The notes: generated from the sequence alone by a model not told the origin. Positions 1 through 8,668 are shown, counted from the first letter of the stretch. The stretch is DNA of 64,000 nucleotides from Akkermansia muciniphila (GCA_945874145.1 CAMCFN010000001.1:1-64000); one strand, 5' to 3'. A program made the numbers and translations.

Positions 1-207
1 GCGGAGCGAAGCCACGACCGACGCGCAGCGGTGAACCCGCCGCCAACCCAGAGCGTCTCGGCATGCAATCAAACCCAACTCACACGCATTCCCTTAAAAG
101 CTCTTCCATCCCCACCTCGAACTTAGCCACGAAAATCCCCGAATACCCATTTCCGGAAAACCGCGCTCGACAGGGGCGCGTTGCCCGTGTGTCATAACCG
201 CCAGCAA

Positions 208-1038
208 ATGGCCGCCCTGACACCCAGCGAAGAAGCCCAGTTGCAGCAGACGATTGAGATGTTCCGTGTGATCACTCAGTCGCAGCCGCTGGACTACCAA
301 TCGTTGGAGATTCTCAAGGAAGCCTACATGAAGCTGGGCTTGCAGAAGGATGTGGTCGAGACCTCCAAGCGCATCGCCGAGGCTTACGTGCAACTGGGCC
401 AGCTCAGCTCCGCCATCATGGAGTATGAGACCATCCTGCAACGGTTCCCGGATGACCCGGACGTGCAGAAGGCGCTCGCGGAGATCGAGAACAAGACCAA
501 TAGCTTCGCTGGCCGTGGTGGGGCTGAATCCGCCGCCGCCGCCCCTGCTCCGGGCAAACCCGGAGGCCTCGGGGCCAAACAAGCGCCCGAGACCGACGAT
601 GGCAAGGCCGCCATGCAACGCATCTTTGTGGATGCCAAGCTCGTCACCGCCCAAGATTTTGGTCGGCTCTGGTTCACCCCCAGTTCGGAACCGATCACGC
701 AGGTGATGGATCCCTTCCTGCAAGTCATGGCGGACAAGGGCGTGATGAGCTTGGAAAAGTCCCTCAAGCTGGTCATCGACCGCGCCCGTATCGGCTATTT
801 GCCACTGGATCGCTATGACATTGACGTCGAGCTGGGCAAGACCTTCCCGCGCGCGGTCTGCCTCAAGTGGTGCATCCTGCCCTTTGACCGCATGAGCAAG
901 TCCGTGCTCGTCGCCACCGCCAACCCCTTCAACAAGCAGGCTGCCGCTGAACTGCAAGCCGCCACGCCACAACGCATCCTCTGGTATATGACTTCCCCGC
1001 CTGACTTGGTGAAGTCGATCAAAAGGGTTTTCCGCTAA
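208..1038 (+). CDS. TPR and MshEN-domain protein, type II secretion/type IV pilus accessory
   Basis: Protein of 276 residues. Residues about 8-100 are helical and read as tetratricopeptide-like repeats; a Gly/Ala/Pro linker follows (about 100-125); the C-terminal part resembles the MshEN/T2SSE_N domain found at the N-terminus of GspE/PilB ATPases (LPLDRYDIDVE, then ILPF and VATANPF). There is no ATPase domain. It lies 6 bases upstream of the GspE-like gene, so the two are almost certainly cotranscribed, and I infer that it docks with that ATPase or with a cyclic-di-GMP signal, as MshEN domains do in other systems. The start is taken at ATG 208; an in-frame TTG at 181 would add nine residues that look like upstream sequence. 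No catalytic motif is visible. Confidence 0.8.
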   Translation: MAALTPSEEAQLQQTIEMFRVITQSQPLDYQSLEILKEAYMKLGLQKDVVETSKRIAEAYVQLGQLSSAIMEYETILQRFPDDPDVQKALAEIENKTNSFAGRGGAESAAAAPAPGKPGGLGAKQAPETDDGKAAMQRIFVDAKLVTAQDFGRLWFTPSSEPITQVMDPFLQVMADKGVMSLEKSLKLVIDRARIGYLPLDRYDIDVELGKTFPRAVCLKWCILPFDRMSKSVLVATANPFNKQAAAELQAATPQRILWYMTSPPDLVKSIKRVFR

Positions 1039-1044
1039 CCGCCC

Positions 1045-2784
1045 GTGAGCAGCCTGGCCCCCATCAAATCCTTCGGCGAACGCATCGCCGACGCGCTGGT
1101 CGAGGACAACCTCCTGACCGCCCAGCAGGTGGACGAGCTCGTCGCCCTCCAAAAAAAGGAAGGCACCCGCCTCCTCAAGCTGCTCATCGACAAGGCCTAC
1201 GTCAGCGACGCCGACATGGTGGTCGCCATGGGCCGCGTGCTCAACACCCCGCCCGTCAACCTTGCCCGCGCCGGCATCCTGCCCGAGGTCGCTGCGCTGG
1301 TGCCGCGCGAAGTCGCCCTCAACTACAAGGTCATTCCCGTCTCCCGCCTGGATAACAAGCTGTTCCTGGCGATGGCGGACCCGCTCAACGTCCTGGCGCT
1401 CGACGACGTCAAGCGCATCACCAAGCTGGATGTGACGCCCATGATCGCCTCCGAGAAGGCGATCCTCGACAAGATCCACAACCTCGAAACCTCCAAGGGC
1501 GGAGGCATGGAGGAGATCATCAAGAAGTCGGCGGAGATGGACGCCGAAGCCGAGGGCGCCGAACTCGTCGCCGAGCAGACCGACACCGCCAATGTGGACG
1601 AGCTGGCCGCCGCCGGCGAGGACGCCCCGGTCATCAAGCTCGCCAACTTGATCCTCGTCCAGGCCATCAAGGACCGCGCCTCCGACATTCACATCGAGCC
1701 GTTCGAGAAGTCCGTCCGCCTCCGTTACCGCGTGGACGGCGCGCTGGTGGACATGCCGCCGCCGCCCAAGTCCCTGCAGATGGCGCTGACCTCGCGCATC
1801 AAGATCATGTCGAGCCTCGACATCGCCGAGCGCCGCCTGCCGCAGGACGGCCGCATGCGCATGCGCGTCTCCGGCAAGGACATCGATCTCCGCGTGTCCT
1901 TCCTCCCCGTCGTGCATGGTGAGAAGTGCGTGCTCCGCGTGCTCGACAAGTCGAACCTCACTGCGAGCATCGACAAGCTCGGCCTCGACCCGGACACCCT
2001 CCGACGCTTCAAGGCCGCCGTGGATGCTCCCCACGGCCTCATCCTCGTCACCGGACCCACCGGCTCCGGCAAGACCACCACGCTCTACTCCGCCCTCAAC
2101 GAACTCAACAACCCCGACTACAACATCGTCACCGTCGAGGATCCCGTGGAATTCCAGATCCCCGGCATCAATCAGGTCCCGGTGAAGAAGGAAATCGGCC
2201 TCACTTTCGCCGCCGCCCTGCGCTCCATTCTCCGGCAGGACCCCGACATCATCATGCTCGGGGAAATTCGCGACGAGGAAACCGCCGAGATCGCCGTCGA
2301 AGCCGCACTCACCGGCCACCAGGTGCTCTCCACGATGCACTGCAACGACGCCCCCGGTGCCATCTCGCGCTTGGACGACATGGGCATCGCGCCGTTCCTC
2401 ATCTCCAGCTCGGTCATTCTCGCCTGCGCCCAGCGCCTCATGCGCCGCATCTGCCCGTCCTGCAAGGAACCCGTGAATTACCCGTCGAAGATTTACGAGC
2501 AGCTCGACCTCGATCCCAACACCTTCGCCGGCGTGCAGCTCTACAAGGGCAACGGCTGCGATCGCTGTAAGAACTCCGGCTACGCGGGTCGTTGCGCCAT
2601 CATCGAAGTGATGACCGTCACCGACGACATCCGCAAACTGATCATCCAGCGCTCCAGCGCCTCCGAGATCGGCAAGGTCGCCGTCAGCCAGGGCATGAAA
2701 ACCCTCCGCATGGCGGCCCTGGACAAGGTCCGCGAAGGCATCTCCACCCTTGAGCAGGTGCTCGTGCTCACTTCGAGCCACTGA
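1045..2784 (+). CDS. GspE/PilB-type secretion/pilus assembly ATPase
   Basis: Cytoplasmic hexameric ATPase that powers pseudopilus or pilus assembly. An N-terminal MshEN domain (about residues 10-150) is followed by the AAA-type core: Walker A GPTGSGKTT near residues 336-344, Asp box/Walker B DPDIIMLGEIRDEE near 399, then the His box in STMHCNDA. Four cysteines in CPSC (about 472) and CDRC (about 505) form the zinc-binding knuckle typical of GspE/PilB. Its 579 residues are normal for the family. The start is GTG at 1045, only 6 bases after the preceding MshEN protein. No pilT or gspD is adjacent, and whether it drives the gspFHIJK set at 45-50 kb or the PilC-like protein at 52.4 kb cannot be settled here. 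Confidence 0.95.
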   Translation: MSSLAPIKSFGERIADALVEDNLLTAQQVDELVALQKKEGTRLLKLLIDKAYVSDADMVVAMGRVLNTPPVNLARAGILPEVAALVPREVALNYKVIPVSRLDNKLFLAMADPLNVLALDDVKRITKLDVTPMIASEKAILDKIHNLETSKGGGMEEIIKKSAEMDAEAEGAELVAEQTDTANVDELAAAGEDAPVIKLANLILVQAIKDRASDIHIEPFEKSVRLRYRVDGALVDMPPPPKSLQMALTSRIKIMSSLDIAERRLPQDGRMRMRVSGKDIDLRVSFLPVVHGEKCVLRVLDKSNLTASIDKLGLDPDTLRRFKAAVDAPHGLILVTGPTGSGKTTTLYSALNELNNPDYNIVTVEDPVEFQIPGINQVPVKKEIGLTFAAALRSILRQDPDIIMLGEIRDEETAEIAVEAALTGHQVLSTMHCNDAPGAISRLDDMGIAPFLISSSVILACAQRLMRRICPSCKEPVNYPSKIYEQLDLDPNTFAGVQLYKGNGCDRCKNSGYAGRCAIIEVMTVTDDIRKLIIQRSSASEIGKVAVSQGMKTLRMAALDKVREGISTLEQVLVLTSSH

Positions 2785-3267
2785 ACCCGGCCAGGGCAGT
2801 TTCGCCGTCTTCAGCTCCCGGGACAGTCACGCTGATAAGGCATTAACTTTGCCAGAGCGCCCCAATCACCCCGTAAATATCTGCGCGCAGGAAACTAAAT
2901 CCCTTGAGCGTTTCCCGCCGGCGCGGATACTTACCTCCAGCAGCGCCCAAGGCGGTGAGGGTGGGCGGCTCTTTCAAAAACAAGCTTTCAGCTTTAGCCC
3001 TGCCCTGTTCGTGCTACGCAGACAAAGTCCTTGAACCGTAAGTTAAAAAACATCGGGGCCCTAACTTCTTCGGCGGATGTCAGGCCTTCACTGGAAGGCA
3101 GAAACCGCTGATTCGGCCCCACCTGTTCCTAGGCAGTTCAAAGGAACTGTTTGCACACGGCAATGGCGGGGCTTCTCTTTTTTCGGAAGCGTTTTTGGGG
3201 ATGAATTCACAGTTGACCTGTGCGACAGCGGACGAAAAGGTGCCACACGATCAAGCCTTGAACCGCC
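2785..3267. other. 483-base stretch without a convincing gene
   Basis: Open frames here have composition unlike the neighbours and no recognisable protein. The only structure I see is a weak inverted pair AAGTTA/TAACTT around 3041-3070. The region separates the GspE operon from the secretin N-domain gene and presumably holds the 3' end of one and the promoter of the other, but no clear -35/-10 pair or terminator is visible. Confidence 0.4.
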
Positions 3268-4296
3268 ATGCGCCTCCCCTTGCCCCATCGCTTTGAAACG
3301 TGGACGTTTCCCTCCCGTGCCGGCGACTTGCAGTCGCCGTCGGTTACCGCCGGTCAGCGATCCCTGCCCACCTTCCTCATCCTGCTGCTTGTCTTGGGGT
3401 GGCTGGCGAGACCCAGTGGCGCAGCTCCGGCCCACTCGCCCGTCCCCAACCCTTACTTCCGCAGCAATGCCGAGCGCCCGTTCCTCACGCATTCGAGCAA
3501 GGGCGCGCAGTTCATCAACCGCAAGCTCGACGCGATTGTTCTGCCGGAAATCCACTTCGACGGCGTGCCGCTCAAGGATGTGGTGAAGCGCCTCGCCGAC
3601 GAAGCCAAACAGTTCGACCCTGAGAAGAAGGGACTGAACTTCCTCATCAACGACGTCAACCGCACCGCCCTCAACGCCGCGCCAGCCCTCGACCCGAATG
3701 GCAATCCCGTTCCAGCCGCGCAGCCTGTGCCGTTGAGCGAAACCCTTGTCCACCTGAGCCTGCCGTTGAAGGGCCTCACCTTGCGCGAAGCCTTGGACGC
3801 CATCTGCAAGACTTCGGAGGGCGGAGCTGGATTTGCCGTGGAGGAATACGCCGTGGCCTTCATTCCGCGCGGACCGGGCGCGTCCGCCCTCTTCTCCCGC
3901 ACTTTCCGCGTGAGCCCGGATGCCTTCATGCAGGGTCTGCAAGGGGTGGTGACCAGCCCGGTCCTCGGAGTGCAACCCGGTCAGCCAGCCGCTGCCAACG
4001 GGACTGCCGGACAACCTGCCGCGCCGGCCGGTGGCGTCGGTGCGGCCGGCCCCGTGCGGGCGGTCGTCCCGCCCGCTGTTCCGGCGATGCAGAACAACGC
4101 GAGTTCGGCCAACACGCTGGTCCGCCAGTTCTTCCAATCCGCCGGCGTCAGCGGCCTCAGCACGCCCAACTCCGGCACGCGGGTGCAGTTCAATCCGCAG
4201 ACCGGCGCGCTGGTGGTGCAGGGCACGGCGGCGGACTTGCGCGTCGTGGAGCAGGCGCTCGGAAAGCTCGGTGCCAATCCGCCGCTGCCGCCCTGA
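3268..4296 (+). CDS. Secretin N-domain (STN/N0-N1-like) protein lacking the secretin barrel
   Basis: Exported protein of 342 residues. A hydrophobic signal segment at about residues 31-50 (LPTFLILLLVLGWLARP) ends in an Ala-rich cleavage region. The mature part has two secretin-type ring-building modules: FDGVPLKDVVKRLADEAK followed by LKGLTLREALDAICK, and near the C-terminus VQFNPQTGALVVQGTAADL, the usual wording of N0/N1 domains. It ends there, without the secretin beta-barrel, so it may be a periplasmic ring or assembly partner in the GspE-type system upstream. The signal peptide has an unusually long N-region because a palindromic repeat (3314-3339) is inserted in frame and read as AGDLQSP. 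An Ala/Pro/Gly-rich linker occupies about residues 230-275. Confidence 0.7.
   Translation: MRLPLPHRFETWTFPSRAGDLQSPSVTAGQRSLPTFLILLLVLGWLARPSGAAPAHSPVPNPYFRSNAERPFLTHSSKGAQFINRKLDAIVLPEIHFDGVPLKDVVKRLADEAKQFDPEKKGLNFLINDVNRTALNAAPALDPNGNPVPAAQPVPLSETLVHLSLPLKGLTLREALDAICKTSEGGAGFAVEEYAVAFIPRGPGASALFSRTFRVSPDAFMQGLQGVVTSPVLGVQPGQPAAANGTAGQPAAPAGGVGAAGPVRAVVPPAVPAMQNNASSANTLVRQFFQSAGVSGLSTPNSGTRVQFNPQTGALVVQGTAADLRVVEQALGKLGANPPLPP
3314..3339 (+). repeat. DLQSP palindromic repeat, copy A
   Basis: Core palindrome at 3321-3339 with perfect 8-base arms CGGCGACT/AGTCGCCG around a TGC loop, preceded by the flank CCCGTGC. The whole 26 bases are identical to copy B at 42760-42785. It lies in frame in the N-region of the signal peptide of the secretin-domain protein and is translated as AGDLQSP. 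Confidence 0.85.
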
Positions 4297-4360
4297 CGGT
4301 GGTGGTGCTCCGTGAGTGCCAGAAGTTTAGTCCGCCATCGCGATCGGCGAGACAGTTGGT

Positions 4361-4576
4361 TCACTCCGGCTTGTCCAAGTGCTCACCCGGCGGCAGTTCG
4401 TCGTAGCCCTTGAAGTGCTCCGGGCGCAACGGTTCGGAAAGCTTGTGCTCCTCGCTGAACCACTTACCCAAGTCCACGAGCCGGCAGCGCTTCGAGCAGA
4501 ACGGTCCGAACGGTGTGGCGAACCAATCACCAGACTTCTTGCACACCGGGCATTTGATGTTCGTGGGGTGGCTCAT
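4361..4576 (-). CDS. yacG: YacG-type zinc-binding DNA gyrase inhibitor
   Basis: Small protein of 71 residues with the YacG zinc ribbon: CPVC (C9, C12), then FGPFCSKRC (C27, C31), then the family wording RLVDLGKWFSEE. In E. coli YacG binds GyrB and blocks DNA binding by gyrase. The start ATG at 4576 overlaps the stop of the upstream gene as ATGA, so it is translationally coupled to a protein of unknown function. The acidic C-terminal tail (PGEHLDKPE) is ordinary for the family. An upstream continuation of the same frame is only antisense of the neighbouring gene. Confidence 0.93.
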   Translation of the reverse strand: MSHPTNIKCPVCKKSGDWFATPFGPFCSKRCRLVDLGKWFSEEHKLSEPLRPEHFKGYDELPPGEHLDKPE

Positions 4577-5676
4577 AGCAGCGAAAGTTCCGGCGTGCGG
4601 AGCAACACGCCCGGTTGCGCGGCAGTCTGGCGGCAGGCGTCGAGGAGGCCGGCGGTGAGCAGACTGCGCGACGCGGGCCAAGGCTGCATGCCGGTGCGGA
4701 AGAAGTCCTCCAGCGTGGCAGCGAGCTGACTGTAATGCTCCTGCGCCGGGGCGGGCGCCCGGAAGAGTTGAGCGGAAAGGTTGCTTCCATCGGCGAGGCG
4801 CACGGCGAAGTTGAAATCCTCCACCACGCCATCCAGCACGAGCAACGCGGTGCGGACGCCGTCGGTGTGCTCCAGCAGCCAGCCGCGCGGGTTGCTCGCC
4901 AGCTTGGGCACGAGGCCGAGGCCGACCAAGTCCTGCGTGCGCCCGTCCAGAATCGCATCGCCCTGCGGCGAGTCGGAGCGAGACAGCGCGGCGGAGAGGA
5001 GCGGCCAGGACCACTCGCGCCGGTCGCCTGCACGCCAGAGCTCGCGACCCGCGAGAAACTTCACCTGCCGCACTCCGCGCTCGCCGCCGGCGCGGCGTTC
5101 GAGCACGGGCAGCAGGCCGTCGAGCGCGTGGAACTCGGCGAGAGGCGAGGGGCTTTGCACGACGATGAGCGCTTCGGCCACGACGGCGCGGTCCGGCAAG
5201 TCCACTTGTGGCAGCCGCCAAGTCGTCGGCAGCGTGGTGCCGGAGGCGAGCGCCACCTGACGGGCGGCAGCCAGTGTGGCGAGGGTGCGCGCAGCGGCGA
5301 GGTTGGTGGCGAGTGCGCCGAAGACGAAGCAGGCGGCCCCGCGCCTGGCGTGCATGAGCGCGGCGGTGAGTTGGGCCTCGGTGGGCGCGGCAGCGGCGGT
5401 GCGCGGCACGATGACGAGGGCGTCAGCGTCGCGCACGGCGGCGGGGAGGTCCGTGAGTTGCAGGCCGACGTCGGCCGCTCGCGCGCGGAGCAGGTCGGAC
5501 GCGGCGGACGGCGACTGCAAGTCGCCGCCACGGGCGGCGGTGACGCGGATGCCGTCGAGTTTATGGAAGCCCCCGGCGCGCCGATAGCCGAGAAGGAAAC
5601 GGTCGAGGAGTTGTTGCGCGGGCGACTGCAGCGCGAAGTCTTCGAGGACGAAGGCGATTTGGCGGAGCGGAGGCAT
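4573..5676 (-). CDS. Uncharacterised protein, paralogue of the adjacent Tat-exported protein
   Basis: Protein of 367 residues without a signal peptide. It shares an ordered series of motifs with the next gene (5841-7169): ASGTTLPTTWRLP against AGSSLPVTWRIP, then ERRAGGERGVRQVKF against ERRAGGEVGVRSVQAF, then an AALSRS/AALNRS pair. The two are therefore divergent paralogues arranged in the same direction. The N-terminal half looks like a Rossmann-type alternation but I see no nucleotide-binding motif. A palindromic repeat (5509-5534) is inserted in frame at about residues 48-56 and read as RGGDLQSP, where the paralogue has an ordinary helix. The stop overlaps the yacG start by ATGA. Function unknown. 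Confidence 0.75.
   Translation of the reverse strand: MPPLRQIAFVLEDFALQSPAQQLLDRFLLGYRRAGGFHKLDGIRVTAARGGDLQSPSAASDLLRARAADVGLQLTDLPAAVRDADALVIVPRTAAAAPTEAQLTAALMHARRGAACFVFGALATNLAAARTLATLAAARQVALASGTTLPTTWRLPQVDLPDRAVVAEALIVVQSPSPLAEFHALDGLLPVLERRAGGERGVRQVKFLAGRELWRAGDRREWSWPLLSAALSRSDSPQGDAILDGRTQDLVGLGLVPKLASNPRGWLLEHTDGVRTALLVLDGVVEDFNFAVRLADGSNLSAQLFRAPAPAQEHYSQLAATLEDFFRTGMQPWPASRSLLTAGLLDACRQTAAQPGVLLRTPELSLL
5509..5534 (-). repeat. DLQSP palindromic repeat, copy C
   Basis: On the minus strand this is the same 26-base element as copies A and B with one change in the flank (CCCGTGG instead of CCCGTGC). The 19-base palindromic core at 5509-5527 is identical. It lies inside a coding sequence and is read as GGDLQSP. 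Confidence 0.85.
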
Positions 5677-5680
5677 GGGA

Positions 5681-5837
5681 AACCACTAATTAACACTAAT
5701 GAACACGAATCCGAAAATGCAACGCAATGCCGGTTGATGAGCTTCGGCCACCGGGCGCGCGCTTGACGAGAGCACCTTAAACAACCAGTGCCCTTCAGCC
5801 ACTTCCCATTCGTGTCTCTTCGTGTTCATTCGTGGTT
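5681..5837. repeat. Inverted-repeat element with CACGAAT-type arms
   Basis: Arms at 5681-5710 and 5808-5837 are 30 bases each and match as inverted copies at 24 of 30 positions. Each arm is itself built of short near-tandem words (ACCACTAAT, AACACTAAT, GAACACGAAT). The element fills the whole junction between two genes, stopping 4 bases short of each. A related element lies at 43490-43624. Confidence 0.7.
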
Positions 5838-5840
5838 GCC

Positions 5841-7169
5841 TCATCCCCTCCAGAAATGCGGCCCCAGCGTGGGCTGGTAGCGGATGCGCAGGTCGGGCGT
5901 GTCGAGCCTCGCGCCGTCGGCGTAGAGCGAGTCCACGGCGAAGAGCGTCATGCCGGTGGTGAGGTAGTTGCGCTCGATGGGCCAGGACGGTTGGCTGGTC
6001 AGGACCATGTGCTCGATGTGGTTCACCAGCGGGCTGAAGAAGCTCGCCAGCGTGGACATGGTCGGCGGCATCGGCAGGAACATCAGCGTGGAGAGCACGT
6101 CGCCGCGCTGTGTGAGGCCGGCGTAGGTGAAGTCGTTCAGCGCGGCGGTGTCGCGGCTGAACGCGGTGCCGGTGCCGTTAAAGTGGAAGATGGTCGTGCG
6201 GAAGCCGTCGAGGTGCTCGAACACGTAGGCGACCGCGAAGGGGCTCACGCGCTTGAGATGCTCGATGCTGGGTTCGGCGAAGGTGTAGCCTGGCGCGGCC
6301 TTGAGCGTTTGGCTGCGGTTCAGCGCGGCGAGGCAGAGCTTGCGCGTGGATTCGCGTTCGCCGAGCAAACGCCAGACGGCCTCGTTCTTGAAGGCTTGCA
6401 CGGACCTTACGCCGACTTCGCCGCCCGCGCGCCGCTCGCTCATGCACTGCGCGGTCTCGATGGTGTGGATGTCGTAGTAGCCGTGGTGCCCGTAGCCGAC
6501 GCCTACGCTCTCGACGAGCGGCGTGCCGAAGGGAACTTCAATGGCCGGAATGCGCCACGTGACCGGCAACGACGAGCCGGCCATGAGTGGGAAGCCGAGC
6601 CGTTGCGCGTCGCGGTAAGTCTCCTGTGCCTCGCGCCAGTCCATCGCGAAGTGCTTGTCCTGAAACACGGGCACGGACTGGTGCGTGCGCTCAAAGGTCT
6701 TCACCACGTCCTTGAAGAAGCGGAAGCGCGGGTAGAGCGGCTGACCCTTGGCGTCGCGCGGGTAATCGCCGTGCTCGCCGATGATGAGCACGCCGTCCAC
6801 CGCGAGCCGCGACGTGCCGAGCGTGAGCGCCTCGGCAATGGTCGGGCAAAGCCGCACGCCGTGGCGACGGCTGCGCTCGCGGCTCGTGTCGGTCTCGGGG
6901 AACTGCTCGACGTAGAGCGAAACCAAGTCGAGCGGCGACGTGTGGTGTTCCCCGTGCCAGCCGTAGCCCTCGATCAAGCGGTCAACGAAGTGCTGCCCGT
7001 GCGAGAACTTGCGCACGATGGTGGTGATAAGCGCGACGCGCTTGCGCTTGGCGGGGCTTTTGGAAGCGGCGTTGGAAAATGACGGCGCGAACAACGGACC
7101 CGCAGCCGCGCCGCCCATCGCAGCAGCAAAGCGGCGGCGTGACCAGAAGGCGTCGGAGTGATTGGGCAC
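5841..7169 (-). CDS. Tat-exported uncharacterised protein
   Basis: Protein of 442 residues that begins with a twin-arginine signal (SRRRFAAAMGGAAAG, about residues 10-25). The body includes LAVDGVLIIGEHGDYP near residues 122-137 and the motifs AGSSLPVTWRIPAIEVP and ERRAGGEVGVRSVQ that it shares with the downstream paralogue. Proteins of this kind are frequent in Verrucomicrobiota and Planctomycetota and often sit near Gfo/Idh oxidoreductases, but I know of no assigned reaction. It is not a dehydrogenase by motif: no GxGxxG is seen. The start ATG at 7169 is supported by the Tat signal beginning directly after it. Confidence 0.8.
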   Translation of the reverse strand: MPNHSDAFWSRRRFAAAMGGAAAGPLFAPSFSNAASKSPAKRKRVALITTIVRKFSHGQHFVDRLIEGYGWHGEHHTSPLDLVSLYVEQFPETDTSRERSRRHGVRLCPTIAEALTLGTSRLAVDGVLIIGEHGDYPRDAKGQPLYPRFRFFKDVVKTFERTHQSVPVFQDKHFAMDWREAQETYRDAQRLGFPLMAGSSLPVTWRIPAIEVPFGTPLVESVGVGYGHHGYYDIHTIETAQCMSERRAGGEVGVRSVQAFKNEAVWRLLGERESTRKLCLAALNRSQTLKAAPGYTFAEPSIEHLKRVSPFAVAYVFEHLDGFRTTIFHFNGTGTAFSRDTAALNDFTYAGLTQRGDVLSTLMFLPMPPTMSTLASFFSPLVNHIEHMVLTSQPSWPIERNYLTTGMTLFAVDSLYADGARLDTPDLRIRYQPTLGPHFWRG

Positions 7170-7352
7170 GGTGGCTACTTACCGGAGCAATGAGCGATTG
7201 CCAATGGGAAAGCTGACGTAATTCGCCTCGCAGAGTTGTCTCCGGGTGGAAGATGGAGGGTTGAGGGAGCGGAAAGAAGCGTCCGACGCTGCCTTCACAC
7301 GAAAACCAGCCTTTGCCATCTGAAGTGCTGCCAGCCCGAACCGGACCCAAAC

Positions 7353-7679
7353 CTACTTGTCCAAAATCGAAAGCATGGCGGCGCGCTGATCCAAGAAGTA
7401 GCGCTTGCCCGCCGGCAAAGGGGGAAGGGGCTTGAGGAAGCCTTTTTGAACCAGCTCATCAACATCCTTCGCAGCCCGGCCCTGATTGGCTGACATATAC
7501 TTGGTAACTGCCTCGTAGAGCACCTTTTGGTCGGGGAGATCTGCTGGCTGAATCCCCAAGGAGGCCGCGGCCTCCTTAACCGGAACCGAGGACATGGCGT
7601 CCCCCGCCGTTGTTTTCTTTCGGCACCCGGTCAGACTGGCGAGTGCCACTGACACAAGCAGGATCCATGTAGTCTTCAC
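7353..7679 (-). CDS. Small predicted lipoprotein
   Basis: Protein of 108 residues with a lipoprotein signal: positive start MKTTW, hydrophobic stretch, and lipobox LTGC with the lipidated Cys at residue 19. The mature part is short and helical (EAVTKYMSANQGRAAKDVDELVQKGFLKPLPPLPAGKRYFLD), a pattern seen in small proteins next to H-X9-DG pilin-like proteins in Verrucomicrobiota. It lies 28 bases downstream of that pilin-like gene on the same strand and probably shares its transcript. Function unknown. Confidence 0.75.
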   Translation of the reverse strand: MKTTWILLVSVALASLTGCRKKTTAGDAMSSVPVKEAAASLGIQPADLPDQKVLYEAVTKYMSANQGRAAKDVDELVQKGFLKPLPPLPAGKRYFLDQRAAMLSILDK

Positions 7680-7707
7680 GTGAAGGTGCGGGCGCTGAGG
7701 CGAAAAT

Positions 7708-8583
7708 CTACTGCCCTGTGGAATGGGTCATCAGCCAGACCATGTCCTGGCTGTTGGCCAAGGTTTGGAAGCCGGCGCCCGGTTCGACCTTGGGGACGGT
7801 CCGCCCATCCACCCACCGGTGGACTTCGGTATGCCCGTCGGCAAATGAGAAGGCCGTGGCCTGATTGTGGTAATTGGCCGGCCAGTCGGTGATGCCCACC
7901 TGAGTCATGTCGATCACGCCCGGAGCAGTCCAACCGTTCACGGCCACGGCAAACCAGCCGTCGTTGATGCTGCCAATCCGCTCGTCCACCGTGACCCATA
8001 AATCGCCGGCGTTGCGGATATCCGATTCACGGCGAAAGACGGCCTGCCAACCGTAGCTAGTGCTGATCGTGCCCACGCCACGCCCCGGGTTCATCCAGCC
8101 GTTCATCGAAATGGTGCGTGCACGGGCACCCCGGCCAGCAGCATCTACACTCTTGTCATTGGGGCATCGGTAGAGTTCGGCATTTTGGGCATAGCCCGCG
8201 CCGATGGACCCGTTGGGCCGCTGCGAAGTCCCGATCAGGTAATCCGTGTTGGTATTGTCGGTGGAGCCAGCCCCGCCGTTGACCAGCCAGCCCCGCACCC
8301 AACCTGGATTGCCAGGATCTCCGGCCGCTCCGCCGTCGCCGTTGCGCGCCAGCCTTCCGTCGTGATCACCCATGTAGAGCGTCCACGCCAGCGCAAGCTG
8401 CTTGCTGTTGTTCATGCACTTGGCACCCGAGGCCTTGCTCTTGGCCTGCGACAACGCCGGCAGCAGCATTCCCGCCAAAATCGCGATAATGGCGATGACG
8501 ACGAGCAGCTCAATCAGGGTGAAGCCCAGCCGGTGACGGCGAGCTGGATCTGAGCTCAGGATGGTGAATGAAATCGGTTTCAC
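7708..8583 (-). CDS. Prepilin-type protein with H-X9-DG domain
   Basis: Protein of 291 residues with a type IV prepilin signal: charged leader ending RRHRLG, cleaved before [18 protein letters not shown], which is both the methylated N-terminus and the membrane helix. Near the C-terminus the pattern H, nine residues, DG is present ([12 protein letters not shown]), the signature of the prepilin-type processing-associated H-X9-DG family that is highly expanded in Planctomycetota and Verrucomicrobiota. The start is a GTG at 8583; no ATG fits the leader. Unlike the gspHIJK pseudopilins at 45-48 kb it has the canonical Gly at -1 and no repeat in its leader. Confidence 0.9.
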   Translation of the reverse strand: MKPISFTILSSDPARRHRLGFTLIELLVVIAIIAILAGMLLPALSQAKSKASGAKCMNNSKQLALAWTLYMGDHDGRLARNGDGGAAGDPGNPGWVRGWLVNGGAGSTDNTNTDYLIGTSQRPNGSIGAGYAQNAELYRCPNDKSVDAAGRGARARTISMNGWMNPGRGVGTISTSYGWQAVFRRESDIRNAGDLWVTVDERIGSINDGWFAVAVNGWTAPGVIDMTQVGITDWPANYHNQATAFSFADGHTEVHRWVDGRTVPKVEPGAGFQTLANSQDMVWLMTHSTGQ

Positions 8584-8598
8584 AGGTGGTGGTTTAAA

Positions 8599-8627
8599 CT
8601 TATCCTATCCATTATCAGGAATGTCAA
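8599..8627 (-). promoter_or_regulatory. Candidate sigma-70-type promoter of the H-X9-DG pilin gene
   Basis: Minus strand: perfect -35 TTGACA (8627-8622), 17-base spacer, -10 GATAAG (8604-8599). Transcription would start roughly 9 bases before the GTG start codon, leaving almost no room for a ribosome binding site, so either the mRNA is nearly leaderless or the match is fortuitous. Confidence 0.35.
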
Positions 8628-8668
8628 TCTGCAAGCCACCCCGGCTTGGCAGGTCAGTCATCGCCAGC

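Noticed and set aside
1-207. Possible end of an upstream gene at the window start
   Set aside because: No open frame with protein-like composition runs in from the left edge; only non-coding sequence is seen before the TPR-MshEN gene.
94-2781. Very long minus-strand open frame (895 codons) over the TPR-MshEN and GspE genes
   Set aside because: It is the mirror frame of GC-rich genes with a strong third-position bias; composition is His/Gly/Asp/Val-rich with no domain, while the plus strand has a complete ATPase.
3077-3586. Plus-strand frame upstream of and overlapping the secretin-domain gene
   Set aside because: Ser/Arg/Pro-rich, no signal or domain, and contradicted by the overlapping gene with a proper signal peptide.
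5618-5635. GCGACTGCAG stretch near the start of the 4573-5676 gene, read as ALQSP, considered as a fifth DLQSP repeat
   Set aside because: It lacks the palindromic core and the CCCGTG flank and aligns with ordinary N-terminal sequence of the protein, so the similarity is limited to a few bases.
5832-7082. Plus-strand open frame opposite the Tat-exported protein
   Set aside because: Antisense artefact: the minus strand has a Tat signal and motifs shared with a paralogue.
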